Below are positions 1-10,844 of a DNA stretch of 64,000 bases, in pieces. Each line of letters starts with the position of its first letter. Positions within the stretch are counted from its first letter, which is position 1. Below the pieces are notes generated by a model. It made no database searches, was not told where the DNA came from, and worked only from the letters and a program-made list of their open reading frames with translations. Source of the stretch: Streptococcus moroccensis (GTDB taxonomy: Bacteria > Bacillota > Bacilli > Lactobacillales > Streptococcaceae). Made by a program: the position numbers and the translations under genes. The stretch lies in assembly GCF_030812835.1 (NCBI RefSeq), contig NZ_JAUSTM010000009.1:1-64000 (forward strand), written 5' to 3'.

Positions 1-90
1 TTGAACAAAGTGAAAGCCAGCGTCTTTAGGCGCTGGCTGGTGATGTGGGCTTATAGCCCCTGTTCAAACCACCCGTTAGACGGGTGGTCA
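1..90 (+). repeat. Structured repeat, possible right end of an IS200/IS605-type (TnpB) element
   Basis: Four nested or tandem inverted repeats are visible: TTGAACA (1-7) with TGTTCAA (61-67); a 9-bp stem 16-24/29-37 with a TTTA loop closed by C-G; GGGC/GCCC around 47-59; and CCACCCG (69-75) with CGGGTGG (81-87). The C-TTTA-G loop and the multi-hairpin layout resemble the right end and guide-RNA scaffold of IS200/IS605 tnpB elements. That comparison is from memory. No transposase gene is in the window; it would lie to the left. The structure ends a few bases before the 3' end of tRNA-Arg. It could instead be an unrelated structured RNA. Confidence 0.4.
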
Positions 91-95
91 TGATT

Positions 96-169
96 TGATC
101 CCAGCAGGATTCGAACCTGCGACCGTTCGCTTAGAAGGCGAATGCTCTATCCAGCTGAGCTATGAGACC
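96..169 (-). tRNA. tRNA-Arg (anticodon TCT)
   Basis: The reverse strand folds as a complete cloverleaf. The acceptor stem pairs 163-169 with 97-103 (G-U wobbles allowed), the anticodon loop CTTCTAA sits in a five-pair stem, and the T arm carries GGTTCGAATCC. The discriminator is A, and CCA is not encoded. It stands alone on the minus strand beside the repeat at 1-90. Confidence 0.95.
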
Positions 170-374
170 TCTAATGACTTTATCAAGTGTATCAAAAAAT
201 AGGCGCAACTGTCAAGATAATTGTCATTTTCTTTGCTAGTTAGTTAAAGGATTACTGTTACACTAAAAAGACCCTATTTCCCTTAAACCATGCGGAGTTT
301 TGACAGATTTCTTCAATGGTATTGAACCCAAACAAATACCCGTTGAAAAATTATAAAAAAAAGAGCCAAAAGTA

Positions 375-403
375 TTGACACTTACTCATATCTAAGTTAT
401 AAT
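375..403 (+). promoter_or_regulatory. Promoter of the tRNA-Glu/tRNA-Asn pair
   Basis: A consensus -35 TTGACA (375-380) and a consensus -10 TATAAT (398-403) are separated by 17 bp. Transcription would start near 410, about 25 bases before tRNA-Glu. Confidence 0.85.
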
Positions 404-434
404 AGTTTTTGTCTTGTAAAGACACCTCTAAAAT

Positions 435-506
435 GGTCCGTTGGTCAAGGGGTTAAGACACCGCCTTTTCACGGCGGTAACACGGGTTCGAATCCCGTAC
501 GGACTA
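435..506 (+). tRNA. tRNA-Glu (anticodon TTC)
   Basis: The acceptor stem pairs 435-441 with 499-505, the anticodon loop TTTTCAC lies in a CCGCC/GGCGG stem, and the T loop reads GGTTCGAATCC. The discriminator is A and CCA is not encoded. It is first in a two-tRNA unit driven by the promoter at 375-403. Confidence 0.96.
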
Positions 507-521
507 TATTAATCAGATTAT

Positions 522-594
522 TCCGCCATAGCTCAGTTGGTAGAGCGCATGACTGTTAATCATGATGTCACAGGTTCGAGCCCTGTTGGCGGAG
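522..594 (+). tRNA. tRNA-Asn (anticodon GTT)
   Basis: The acceptor stem pairs 522-528 with 587-593, the anticodon loop CTGTTAA lies in a CATGA/TCATG stem, and the T arm is GGTTCGAGCC. The discriminator is G. It follows tRNA-Glu by 15 bases and is cotranscribed with it. Confidence 0.96.
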
Positions 595-641
595 TATTAA
601 ATTGTTTATTAACTGTATTAGTTGATAAAACTAAATATCTG

Positions 642-669
642 GAGAGAACTATATCAGTTCTCTTTTTTT
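642..669 (+). terminator. Rho-independent terminator of the tRNA unit
   Basis: An 8-bp stem AGAGAACT/AGTTCTCT with a five-base loop is followed by a run of seven T. It lies about 50 bases after tRNA-Asn. Confidence 0.85.
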
Positions 670-890
670 CATTTCAACTTAGATTTAGATTTAATGCCCA
701 GTGCAGGCTAATACTAAAACTAGCAAAGTAGTGCTTTTTACTCTAACAATCAGTGACCTATTTTTTAGTCGAAAAAAAACTTGAAACAGTTCTGTCCCAA
801 GTTCCTAACAATAAAAATTCGAGAATACTATGAGATAAAAACTAAATGGTATTCTATAAGGTTTAGTTGACTATCATCAATCAAGTGTAC

Positions 891-3479
891 TCATTCTCTG
901 GATGTTTTGGGTCTTTTGGTTTTAAACTCATAAAGAGAAAAACCTAGAACTCCAATTACACATGCTATAATGCCTTCTTTTAAGCCTTTTGGAACAAAGG
1001 TTAGGACAACTTTTCCCTGTCCTTCAGGGACATCAACTTTTATGAGGCCTTCTTGGAAGGGCTCTACTGCCGTTTTTTGGCCATTTACACTTGCTGTCCA
1101 ACCGTCATCAAACGGGATTGTATAAAGGAGTGACGTCATATTTGTTGCATTGTAACTCGTTTCAACGACATTTTTAGAGATCTGTGTTTCAGTTGATAGC
1201 TGGTTGATCGCATCACTAGCCTTTTGAAAGGCGTCAATCGAGAGGGCAATGATACGCAAGTGGTCATAGTTGACAGTATCTTGATTTGGAAAGACGATTC
1301 GGATTTGTAATCTCTGATTTGCTGTAAAAAATCCCAGATTAAACAGAGGATAAGCATTGTCAACTGTATATTCAAACCGTCTTCCGTTGACAATAATGTC
1401 AACAGTATCATAATCATCATTGGTTAAGGATAACCCTTCCAAATTTAAATACAGTTGACTATCTCTATCTGTCAAGACTTCAAAATAGGCACTGGCATCA
1501 TTAGACTGCGGGTATGAAGGATCTTTTTCTAAGATGTTATCGGATGAATGATTGCTTTGGTTGACAGTTTCTAATTCATAAAAATAAGTTAGGTCTTGGC
1601 CAATTAAGGCATTGACAAGTTTCGTTTGGTTGTCAAGATGAGAATGCGTGAGGGGAATATCTTGATAAGGTGCTGAGGATAAGATAGCCAGTGAAGCACT
1701 ATTTTCAGATTCATACAGTTTAACTGAATTTGTAGTTTCAAGTGGATAAAAACCGTACTTACTTGGCATATCCTCAGCTATATTGTATGTAATGCCAAAT
1801 AAGAGATCCATAAGTAAGGTGTTATTCTGATAGCGTAAATTGAGATTAGTTCCAGATGATTTAAATCCTAATTGATCTAATAATTGACTAGAAGAGCGAT
1901 TACGAATGGAAGAAAATTGTGATATCCCATTATAATCATATTTCATACTATCATTACCCGTTTGAGGCAACCAGCGTTCAGTGCGGAAAAAGTCAGTATG
2001 ACGTTCTTTTATGCTGTCAACTAGATTGACAATATCAGTCATGTTTTGGCTGTAGTTCTCTCGGCTAGGAAAGTGCCATTCTTCTTCCAGTCCAGAGACT
2101 TGATAATAAGCATTTAAAGAAATCTCAAAGAGACTGAAAAAGAGAAGGCTGAGAACCAATTGTTTTTGTGCTATGTTTTTTCTAAAAAGAACTAGAAAAA
2201 GGTAGACGATTAAAAATTCAAGGGTCAAAAGAAAATGAATGGGCTCTAAAAAATCATATTTTTCTCTGTAGAGATAGGTCAAGATAAAGCCTGAACTGAA
2301 GAGGATATATGGAATTAAAGCTGTAAAGGTTGTCAACTGCTGTAAACGTAGGAGTGTTTCGGCCGCCATCCAAATTATTAAGAGGGACCACACCCAACTA
2401 TAGCGATGCAAAAACATATTTGGAGCATGCATGCCTTGCCAAAATAAATCTAGAGGTTCGAGGTAAAAGCTTGCAATTAGAAATCCAATTAAAATGAGAT
2501 AACTTAATTTGACAGGCCACTTGATAGACCGGATAAGGAAGAAGGTTAGAGCAAGTAGTAAAGGAATCAATCCTGCATATAGGGTAGGAATTGACCCAAA
2601 CTTGGTGGTATCGTAGCTACCGATGATATTTTTCGCAAAAATATCTAGCCACCAGGAACCTTCTGTAGTAAATTGTGTGAAGGTTGACAGTGTTTCGCCA
2701 TGTGTTTTGAGGTCAAAAATAGCTGGCAAAATCATGACTAGACTGGTCAACCCTGCCAAAAGTGACACTACTGTAAAGTCTGTAAAGGTTTTTCTTCTGG
2801 ACTTAAAATCCCAAGTCAATTGAACAAGATACCAAAGTGTTAAAAAAACGGCCATCATAAATCCAAAATAATAATTTTGAATAAAGAGTGTTGTCAAAGA
2901 TAGGTAATAAAGTAATCGCCCCTCTTCTTTTAGCAGTCGGTCCAATCCCCACATAATTAATGGGACGATGATAAAAACATCTAGCCACATGGTAATCTCT
3001 AATTGAGAGCTTGAAAAACTCATTAGAGCAAATGACGTTGACAGTAAAATAGTATATGTCTTGTCAAGTTTACGGTAAATATTTTGTAAACTTAGATTAG
3101 TTGACAGCCCTATCAACCCAAATTTTAGGATGGTCATGAGATATATGGCATCTGGCATTGTTTCCAAAGTAAAAAAGTAGCCCAAAGGAGATAAAAAACT
3201 CCCTAAATAATAGCTCATCAGCGCATAGAAATTTAATCCCAATCCGCTAGTAAAGGTATAAAATAGACTGCCATTTTCCTGCAATGCATTTTTGAGTCCA
3301 GTATGAAAAATAACATACTGATGGAAACCGTCACTGGCTAAAATAGTGCGTTCACTGCCTGGATAAATTCCTTTTAAGGCTAGGATAATGATACTGACTA
3401 CAAAAGGGATTAAAAAAGCTATCGCACTGGTTAAGATTGTTTTTTGATGATTTTGTCGTCTTTTTAGGCTTCTTTTCAT
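891..3479 (-). CDS. YfhO-family polytopic membrane protein (GT-C glycosyltransferase-like)
   Basis: The 862-residue protein has a basic N-terminus, a transmembrane helix at about residues 17-36, and many hydrophobic helices to about residue 460. A long extracytoplasmic region follows, then one last helix near residues 835-852 and a basic tail. This is the architecture of the YfhO family, GT-C-like enzymes that in Bacillus are linked to glycosylation of lipoteichoic acid. The membrane-embedded half would use a lipid-linked sugar donor. That function is inferred from the family; nothing here shows the acceptor. The gene lies alone on the minus strand, separated from the ABC-F gene upstream by a terminator-like hairpin. 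The ATG at 3477-3479 is the natural start, because the cytoplasmic basic tail directly follows it. Confidence 0.85.
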   Translation of the reverse strand: MKRSLKRRQNHQKTILTSAIAFLIPFVVSIIILALKGIYPGSERTILASDGFHQYVIFHTGLKNALQENGSLFYTFTSGLGLNFYALMSYYLGSFLSPLGYFFTLETMPDAIYLMTILKFGLIGLSTNLSLQNIYRKLDKTYTILLSTSFALMSFSSSQLEITMWLDVFIIVPLIMWGLDRLLKEEGRLLYYLSLTTLFIQNYYFGFMMAVFLTLWYLVQLTWDFKSRRKTFTDFTVVSLLAGLTSLVMILPAIFDLKTHGETLSTFTQFTTEGSWWLDIFAKNIIGSYDTTKFGSIPTLYAGLIPLLLALTFFLIRSIKWPVKLSYLILIGFLIASFYLEPLDLFWQGMHAPNMFLHRYSWVWSLLIIWMAAETLLRLQQLTTFTALIPYILFSSGFILTYLYREKYDFLEPIHFLLTLEFLIVYLFLVLFRKNIAQKQLVLSLLFFSLFEISLNAYYQVSGLEEEWHFPSRENYSQNMTDIVNLVDSIKERHTDFFRTERWLPQTGNDSMKYDYNGISQFSSIRNRSSSQLLDQLGFKSSGTNLNLRYQNNTLLMDLLFGITYNIAEDMPSKYGFYPLETTNSVKLYESENSASLAILSSAPYQDIPLTHSHLDNQTKLVNALIGQDLTYFYELETVNQSNHSSDNILEKDPSYPQSNDASAYFEVLTDRDSQLYLNLEGLSLTNDDYDTVDIIVNGRRFEYTVDNAYPLFNLGFFTANQRLQIRIVFPNQDTVNYDHLRIIALSIDAFQKASDAINQLSTETQISKNVVETSYNATNMTSLLYTIPFDDGWTASVNGQKTAVEPFQEGLIKVDVPEGQGKVVLTFVPKGLKEGIIACVIGVLGFSLYEFKTKRPKTSRE

Positions 3480-3515
3480 AGTGTTATTGTATCAGAAAAG
3501 GGGAAAAAATGCGAA

Positions 3516-3540
3516 AAAGGCTGGCATAAGCCAACCCTTT
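3516..3540 (-). terminator. Terminator after the ABC-F gene
   Basis: Read on the minus strand, the stem AAAGGGTTGGC/GCCAGCCTTT (one mismatch, loop TTAT) is followed by TTTTTC. It sits between the ABC-F gene and the YfhO gene, 16 bases after the ABC-F stop. Confidence 0.7.
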
Positions 3541-3556
3541 CATTTAAATGATGATA

Positions 3557-5179
3557 TTATTGACGCCATAATGCTTGGACCTTAGCCTGAACTTCTTCAT
3601 TTTCTAGGAATTCATCATAGGTTTCATCGATACGGTCAATGACGCCATTTTTAGAAATAACAACGATATGATTTGCCAAGGTTTGAATGAATTCATGGTC
3701 ATGACTGGCAAAGATAATCGATTCTTTAAAAGCTTTTAGACCATCGTTAAGACTAGAGATTGACTCCAAGTCCAAGTGATTGGTTGGGTCATCTAAGATG
3801 AGAACATTTGACTTGAGGAGCATGAGTTTAGAGAGCATCACGCGCACTTTTTCACCCCCTGACAGGACGTTGACAGACTTGTTAACTTCTTCGCCTGAGA
3901 AGAGCATACGTCCAAGGAAACCACGGAGGAAGGTATTGTCATCTTCGCCCTTGCTAGCAAATTGACGGAGCCAGTCAAGGATGGACTCACTACCAGCAAA
4001 GTCCTTGCTGTTGTCTTTTGGCAGGTAGGATTGAGAAGTGGTTACTCCCCATTTAACGGTTCCTTCATAGTCAATATCGCCAACGAGTGCACGAATGAGA
4101 GCTGTTGTCTGGATATCGTTTTGACCAATCAAGGCTGTTTTATCGCCTGGACGAAGAATAAAACTGATATTATCGATAACTTTTTCCCCGTCAATGGTAA
4201 CAGAAAGGTTTTCAACTGTTAAAAGGTCATTACCGATTTCACGTTCCGCCTTAAAGTTGATAAATGGGTATTTCCGGCTTGATGGGACAATTTCTTCGAG
4301 TTCGATCTTGTCAAGCATCTTTTTACGAGAGGTTGCTTGTTTAGATTTTGAGGCATTAGCTGAGAAGCGCGCCACGAATTCTTGGAGTTGCTTAATTTTT
4401 TCTTCAGCTTTAGCATTGCGGTCAGCCTGTAAACGTGCTGCCAACTCAGAGGATTCTTTCCAGAAGTCATAGTTACCAACGAAGAGTTTGATTTTACCAA
4501 AATCAAGATCAGCCATGTGGGTACAAACTTTGTTTAAAAAGTGACGGTCATGAGATACCACGATTACTGTATTTTCAAAGTCAATGAGGAAATCCTCTAA
4601 CCAAGAAATAGACTGGATGTCAAGACCATTGGTTGGCTCGTCAAGCAAGAGAACATCTGGTTTCCCAAAGAGGGCTTTGGCAAGGAGTACCTTCACTTTT
4701 TCACCATTGGTTAACTCACTCATATTTTGGTAGTGTGCTGCTTCTGGGATATTGAGGTTTTGAAGGAGTTGAGAGGCTTCTGATTCAGCTTCCCAGCCAC
4801 CTAGCTCGGCAAAGGTTCCTTCAAGCTCAGCAGCGCGGACACCATCTTCATCTGAGAAGTCTTCCTTCATGTAGATGGCGTCTTTTTCTTTCATGACCGT
4901 GTAAAGCTGGTCATTACCCATGATGACAACATCGATGACACGCTCATCTTCGTAGTCGAAGTGGTTCTGACGAAGGACAGACAAGCGTTCATCTGGACCA
5001 AGAGAGATGTGTCCCGTAGTCGGTTCAATGTCTCCTGCCAAGATTTTTAAAAAGGTTGATTTACCGGCACCGTTAGCACCAATCAAACCATAAGTATTTC
5101 CAGCTGTAAACTTGATGTTGACATCATCGAAAAGTTTACGATCGCTAAAACGTAATGATACATCTGAAACTGTTAGCAA
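3557..5179 (-). CDS. ABC-F family ATPase, YkpA/YbiT type
   Basis: The 540-residue protein has two ABC domains and no membrane segments, as in ribosome-associated ABC-F proteins. Domain 1 has Walker A GANGAGKST (about residues 34-42), a signature NGEKVKVLLAKAL and Walker B LLLDEPTNGLD. A charged coiled linker around residues 235-290 (the ABC-F interdomain linker) follows. Domain 2 has the signature LSGGEKVRVML and Walker B LILDDPTNHLD, but its Walker A position reads GQNDIQTTAL and lacks the Lys. Length and domain order match the Bacillus YkpA/YbiT subfamily. ABC-F proteins act on translating ribosomes, some giving antibiotic resistance. This subfamily is not known to be a resistance class, and a general translation role is the safer reading. 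It is monocistronic, divergent from trpS. Confidence 0.88.
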   Translation of the reverse strand: MLTVSDVSLRFSDRKLFDDVNIKFTAGNTYGLIGANGAGKSTFLKILAGDIEPTTGHISLGPDERLSVLRQNHFDYEDERVIDVVIMGNDQLYTVMKEKDAIYMKEDFSDEDGVRAAELEGTFAELGGWEAESEASQLLQNLNIPEAAHYQNMSELTNGEKVKVLLAKALFGKPDVLLLDEPTNGLDIQSISWLEDFLIDFENTVIVVSHDRHFLNKVCTHMADLDFGKIKLFVGNYDFWKESSELAARLQADRNAKAEEKIKQLQEFVARFSANASKSKQATSRKKMLDKIELEEIVPSSRKYPFINFKAEREIGNDLLTVENLSVTIDGEKVIDNISFILRPGDKTALIGQNDIQTTALIRALVGDIDYEGTVKWGVTTSQSYLPKDNSKDFAGSESILDWLRQFASKGEDDNTFLRGFLGRMLFSGEEVNKSVNVLSGGEKVRVMLSKLMLLKSNVLILDDPTNHLDLESISSLNDGLKAFKESIIFASHDHEFIQTLANHIVVISKNGVIDRIDETYDEFLENEEVQAKVQALWRQ

Positions 5180-5275
5180 AGTGATTCTCCTAAATATTGT
5201 AGTCTCTTCATTCTACAGGAAAAACCTAATTTTTTCAAATAATCCTAACAAGCTTTTCATAACTGGCTTGAAAAA

Positions 5276-5284
5276 TGGTATAAT
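5276..5284 (+). promoter_or_regulatory. Extended -10 promoter of trpS
   Basis: TGGTATAAT gives an extended -10 (TGN) with a consensus hexamer at 5279-5284, 31 bases before the trpS ATG. No good -35 lies 16-18 bases upstream. No T-box leader fits between it and the gene. Confidence 0.6.
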
Positions 5285-5314
5285 GTGGGTAATTGATTTT
5301 AGAGGAGAGTTTTA

Positions 5315-6340
5315 ATGAGTAAACCTATTATTTTAACAGGAGATCGGCCAACTGGTAAATTGCATATTGGACACTATGTGGGAAGCCTACGTAATCGTGT
5401 TCTTTTGCAAAATGAAGGCAAGCATGATATGTTTATCTTTATCGCAGACCAACAGGCTCTGACTGACAATGCCAAAAATCCAGAAAAAGTTCGTCAATCT
5501 GTCGGTGAGGTTGCTCTTGACTATTTGGCAGCTGGACTTGATCCTGAGCAAGTAACGCTCTTTATCCAGAGTCAGATTCCAGAACTGGCAGAGCTGACCA
5601 TGTATTACATGAATTTAGTTTCCTTGGCTCGCTTGGAGCGCAATCCAACCGTTAAAACAGAAATTGCTCAAAAAGGTTTTGGCGAATCTATTCCAGCTGG
5701 TTTCTTGGTTTACCCTATTTCTCAGGCAGCAGATATCACAGCCTTCAAGGCCAATTTTGTCCCTGTTGGGAATGACCAAAAACCAATGATTGAACAGACC
5801 CGTGAGATTGTGCGTTCCTTTAACCATACCTATCAGGCCGATGTCTTGGTTGAGCCAGAAGGGATCTTCCCAGAAAATGAAGCAGCAGGTCGTCTGCCTG
5901 GACTTGATGGTAATGCTAAAATGTCGAAATCACTGGGGAATGGGATTTATCTAGCGGATGATTTTGACACGGTTCAAAAGAAAGTCATGTCCATGTACAC
6001 AGATCCAGATCATATCCGTGTGGAAGATCCTGGTAAGATTGAAGGCAATATGGTGTTCCATTATTTGGATGTTTTTGGCCGTGAAGAGGATCAAGCGACG
6101 ATTGCTGAGATGAAAGAGCATTACCAACGTGGTGGTCTTGGGGATGTTAAAACCAAACGCTATCTTTTAGACGTTCTAGACAGAGAACTGTCTCCGATTC
6201 GAGAACGACGTTTAGAATTGGCTAAGGATATGGGTGAGGTCTACAATATGTTGGCTAAAGGAAGTGAGAAGGCTCGCACTGTTGTAGCTAAAACACTCGA
6301 CGAGGTTAAGGATGCCATGGGCATTAACTATTTTAAGTAA
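5315..6340 (+). CDS. trpS: Tryptophanyl-tRNA synthetase
   Basis: This class Ic aminoacyl-tRNA synthetase charges tRNA-Trp with tryptophan in the cytoplasm. The 341-residue protein has the HIGH-type motif [11 protein letters not shown] near residue 15 and the KMSKS motif (AKMSKSLGN) near residue 205, with family-typical length. The ATG at 5315 follows GAGGAGAG at good spacing. The gene is monocistronic: promoter 5276-5284, terminator 6351-6375. Placement next to guaB and recF is the usual streptococcal arrangement near the origin. Confidence 0.97.
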   Translation: MSKPIILTGDRPTGKLHIGHYVGSLRNRVLLQNEGKHDMFIFIADQQALTDNAKNPEKVRQSVGEVALDYLAAGLDPEQVTLFIQSQIPELAELTMYYMNLVSLARLERNPTVKTEIAQKGFGESIPAGFLVYPISQAADITAFKANFVPVGNDQKPMIEQTREIVRSFNHTYQADVLVEPEGIFPENEAAGRLPGLDGNAKMSKSLGNGIYLADDFDTVQKKVMSMYTDPDHIRVEDPGKIEGNMVFHYLDVFGREEDQATIAEMKEHYQRGGLGDVKTKRYLLDVLDRELSPIRERRLELAKDMGEVYNMLAKGSEKARTVVAKTLDEVKDAMGINYFK

Positions 6341-6350
6341 AAAACGAATG

Positions 6351-6375
6351 AGACTTGATAAATCAGGTCTTTTTC
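6351..6375 (+). terminator. trpS terminator
   Basis: The stem AGACTTGAT/ATCAGGTCT (one T-G pair, AA loop) is followed by TTTTTC, 10 bases after the trpS stop. Confidence 0.75.
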
Positions 6376-6386
6376 TGTCTTTTGGG

Positions 6387-7950
<1,564 letters not shown>

Positions 7951-7969
7951 TTGTCAATTAACTGTAAAC

Positions 7970-7996
7970 AAAAGAGCCGGAAAATCCGGCTCTTTT
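7970..7996. terminator. Bidirectional terminator between guaB and recF
   Basis: A perfect 12-bp stem AAAAGAGCCGGA/TCCGGCTCTTTT with a three-base loop carries A and T tracts on both sides. It therefore serves guaB on the plus strand and recF on the minus strand, and its right arm overlaps the recF stop codon. Confidence 0.92.
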
Positions 7997-9086
7997 ACTG
8001 TGTAGTGATGACACCATTGTCAATGTGAAAAATTTTTAAATTGGAAGGTAATGGTTTGAGATGGTCTAGTGATGTTGTGGTGATAAAGGTTTGTACCCTA
8101 TCAGAAATCGTTTCAAGGAGTTTAAGTTGACGATTGTTGTCAAGCTCGCTCATAACGTCGTCAAGCAACAAGATAGGACTTTCTTTAGTAACGCTTTCCA
8201 TAAGCTCTATTTCAGCAAGCTTTACTGATAAGACCAAACTACGATGTTGCCCTTGGCTACCAAAACTGGCATTGATACCATTGATAAAAAAGAGTAAGTC
8301 ATCCCGATGGGGTCCCACACCTGTATTTTTTTTAAATAAATCACGTTGACGCGATTTGTCAAGTGATTGACGAAATGATTGACGAATTTCGTCAGGGTTT
8401 TCAAAAGGAATAGATGACTGATATAAAAGGGTTAGTTTCTCTTTTTTGTCAGAAATATCAGCATGCTTAGCTTGACTAAACCTTTCCAGTTGATTGACAA
8501 AGTCAAGGCGCTGTTCAATCACTCGAGACCCATAATCAATCAATTGTTGGTCCAAAACGTCCAGAAAGTCTGTATCAACTTTTTCAGCTTGTTTAAGATA
8601 AGTATTACGCTGTTTCAGCACATGGTGGTAACTGGCTAGTTCAGAAAGGTAAGTTGGCTTAATCTGGCCTAACTCCATGTCCATAAATTTTCGTCTGAGA
8701 GCAGGTGCTCCCTTTATCAACTGTAAATCTTCTGGAGCAAATAAAACAACATTGAGATGACCAATATAATCAGCTAATCGTGCTTGTTTGAGATGATTCA
8801 CTCTTGTCTCACGCCCTTTATCGGTCAGATGAACCTCCAGTGAGAGTGTTCCCGCTCTTTTTTCAACCAGGCCAGACAGTTTAAACTGATTTTCCGAGAA
8901 TGAAACGAGATCCTTATCGGATCGTGTCCGGTGACTTCTGGTTAGAGACAGAAAATAAATGGCCTCTAACATATTTGTTTTCCCTTGGGCATTTTGACCT
9001 AGAAAAACATTGAGTCCTGGATGACAATCAACTATCTGATCTTTGTAATTGCGGTAGTGTTGCAGGTGGATTGATTTCAACCACAT
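7995..9086 (-). CDS. recF: DNA replication/repair protein RecF
   Basis: RecF is an SMC-like ATPase that loads RecA at gapped DNA with RecO and RecR. The 363-residue protein has N-terminal [14 protein letters not shown], Walker [15 protein letters not shown] near residue 31, the signature [16 protein letters not shown] near residue 275, and Walker [14 protein letters not shown] near residue 303. Length and motifs are normal. It follows the S4-domain gene with a 2-base gap, and the two form one minus-strand operon, as in many Firmicutes. Confidence 0.97.
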   Translation of the reverse strand: MWLKSIHLQHYRNYKDQIVDCHPGLNVFLGQNAQGKTNMLEAIYFLSLTRSHRTRSDKDLVSFSENQFKLSGLVEKRAGTLSLEVHLTDKGRETRVNHLKQARLADYIGHLNVVLFAPEDLQLIKGAPALRRKFMDMELGQIKPTYLSELASYHHVLKQRNTYLKQAEKVDTDFLDVLDQQLIDYGSRVIEQRLDFVNQLERFSQAKHADISDKKEKLTLLYQSSIPFENPDEIRQSFRQSLDKSRQRDLFKKNTGVGPHRDDLLFFINGINASFGSQGQHRSLVLSVKLAEIELMESVTKESPILLLDDVMSELDNNRQLKLLETISDRVQTFITTTSLDHLKPLPSNLKIFHIDNGVITTQ

Positions 9087-9088
9087 AC

Positions 9089-9463
9089 TTAAGTACCTGG
9101 AAAACGAACGGCAGGTTTACTAGACTTATTTTTAACCTGTTTGTGAGCTTTGACCTTTTTTTTAGTTTCACTATTTAGAGACTTTACAATAGCTGCGACG
9201 CGCTCTTTTTCAGCCTTGTCCTCTTCATAGGTTTGTTTTTCATCACTTGTTGGTTCTGAAATAGTGATGCGAATCCCTTGTCCAGGAAGTTCTACGACAT
9301 CCCCGATGCGTATTTTTTTTCCTCGACGCTTTTCATCTTGACCATTAAAAAGAACAGTTTCCTCAGCTAAAAAGCCCTTGATGGCTCCTCCACTAGAAAT
9401 AATCCCTAAGTCTTTTAAAAGTGCTTGTAGGGTGATAAATTCCTCAAAAAGTTTATAATCCAT
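9089..9463 (-). CDS. yaaA: YaaA-type S4 RNA-binding domain protein
   Basis: This small basic protein of about 124 residues has an S4-like domain: a [17 protein letters not shown] helix region, then [18 protein letters not shown] and a beta hairpin, followed by a Lys-rich tail of about 50 residues. YaaA proteins sit beside recF in Firmicutes and are thought to bind structured RNA, perhaps on the ribosome; the exact role is not settled. I start it at the ATG ending at 9463, because AAGGAG lies just upstream. An in-frame ATG 21 bases earlier has no comparable site. It is cotranscribed with recF. Confidence 0.88.
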   Translation of the reverse strand: MDYKLFEEFITLQALLKDLGIISSGGAIKGFLAEETVLFNGQDEKRRGKKIRIGDVVELPGQGIRITISEPTSDEKQTYEEDKAEKERVAAIVKSLNSETKKKVKAHKQVKNKSSKPAVRFPGT

Positions 9464-9566
9464 GATTTTCTCCTTATGGTTCATTATAGCATAAAAATAA
9501 GGAGGAATCTGTTCAAAAAATCAGCATTTTTCCCCTAGAAAAGGTATAATAGAAACTTAGAAAGAG

Positions 9567-10844
9567 ATGGAGATGTCTGTGCTTATGAAACTTGCTGAAG
9601 GGGTTCAGCTTCACTTTATAGAAACGAGAAAATATAAAACGCAACGGGTGAAAATGCGTTTTTCGGGTGCCATAGATAAAAAAACCTTGGCTGGACGTGT
9701 TATTAGTGCTTATATTCTAGAATCTGCTAACAAAGCATATCCGAATGCTAGGCTTTTTCGTCAAAAATTAGCAAGTTTATATGGGGCTACTTTTGATACG
9801 ACGATCAGTAAAAAAGGAGCTGTCCACATATTAGACATCGATCTGTCTTTTCTGGCTCCAAGATACATAGGAGGTCAAGATCTAACCAGTGATGTCCTTG
9901 CCTTTTTAAGAGCTTGTCTCTTCCAACCCTTGACTAAGGCCGATAGTTTTGATGAAAAATTATTCTTACTGGAGCAGGACAACCTGCTAAACTATTTAGA
10001 GACAGAGAAAGAAGATAATTTTTATCAAGCTGATAGAGCCTTGAACACTTTGTTTTATCGCTCAGAAGCCTTACAGTTACCTCGTCAAGGAACAATCGAT
10101 CTTGTAAAGCAAGAATCTCCACAGTCAACTTTCCGTGCCTTTCAAAAAATGTTGCTGGAAAACAGAATCGATTTTTTCTTTGTAGGAGAATTTGACCCAG
10201 TTACTGTTGTCAATGAACTGGAAACATTTGGTTTACAAAATCGTCAACCTGAATTGACATTCATGATTGATCAGGGTCTTTCTAAAATTACCCCACGCCA
10301 GACAGAACAAAAATCAGCCAATCAATCCATTCTACAACAGGGTTACTATGCGCCTGCTTTGTATGGTAGTGAGGACTATTTTTCTCTCATGGTCTTAAAT
10401 GGTCTATTAGGTGGATTCGCGCATTCCAAACTATTTATAAATGTCCGTGAAAAAGAAGGCTTGGCCTATAGTATTGGCAGCCAGTATGATAGTTTGACAG
10501 CCTGCCTGAAAGTTTATGCAGGCATTGATAAAGTCAACCTAAAGAAAACGATGAAATTGATTCATCAACAGCTCCTAGCCCTCAAACAAGGGCAGTTTAG
10601 TCAAGTGGAGCTTGAGCAAACAAAGCTTGCCCTAAAGGCAACTGTTAAACTGTCTCAAGACCGGCAAGCTAACTTAATCGAACAGGTTTACAGCAACGAT
10701 TTGATAGTTCCTGACGGATTTTCAGTTGACAAGTGGTTAACAGGAATAGAAAAGGTTGACAAGGATGCGGTTAAAAGAATTGCTGCTTTAGTTAAATTGC
10801 AGGCACTGTACTTTATGGAGGCTCGTTCAGAAGACATCGTATGA
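9567..10844 (+). CDS. yfmF: M16-family peptidase-like protein YfmF (inactive partner)
   Basis: The 425-residue protein has the M16 two-domain fold by length and pattern (GGFAHSKLFINVREKEGLAYSIGS around residue 290). It lacks the zinc HXXEH motif at the N-terminal helix, so it is predicted to be the non-catalytic partner of the next gene. In Firmicutes this pair is annotated as associated with 5-aminopentanol modification of elongation factor P; that role comes from family annotation. It overlaps yfmH by 4 bases (ATGA), implying translational coupling. The start is uncertain: 9567, 9573 or a later in-frame Met are all possible, since no clear ribosome site favours one. Confidence 0.8.
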   Translation: MEMSVLMKLAEGVQLHFIETRKYKTQRVKMRFSGAIDKKTLAGRVISAYILESANKAYPNARLFRQKLASLYGATFDTTISKKGAVHILDIDLSFLAPRYIGGQDLTSDVLAFLRACLFQPLTKADSFDEKLFLLEQDNLLNYLETEKEDNFYQADRALNTLFYRSEALQLPRQGTIDLVKQESPQSTFRAFQKMLLENRIDFFFVGEFDPVTVVNELETFGLQNRQPELTFMIDQGLSKITPRQTEQKSANQSILQQGYYAPALYGSEDYFSLMVLNGLLGGFAHSKLFINVREKEGLAYSIGSQYDSLTACLKVYAGIDKVNLKKTMKLIHQQLLALKQGQFSQVELEQTKLALKATVKLSQDRQANLIEQVYSNDLIVPDGFSVDKWLTGIEKVDKDAVKRIAALVKLQALYFMEARSEDIV

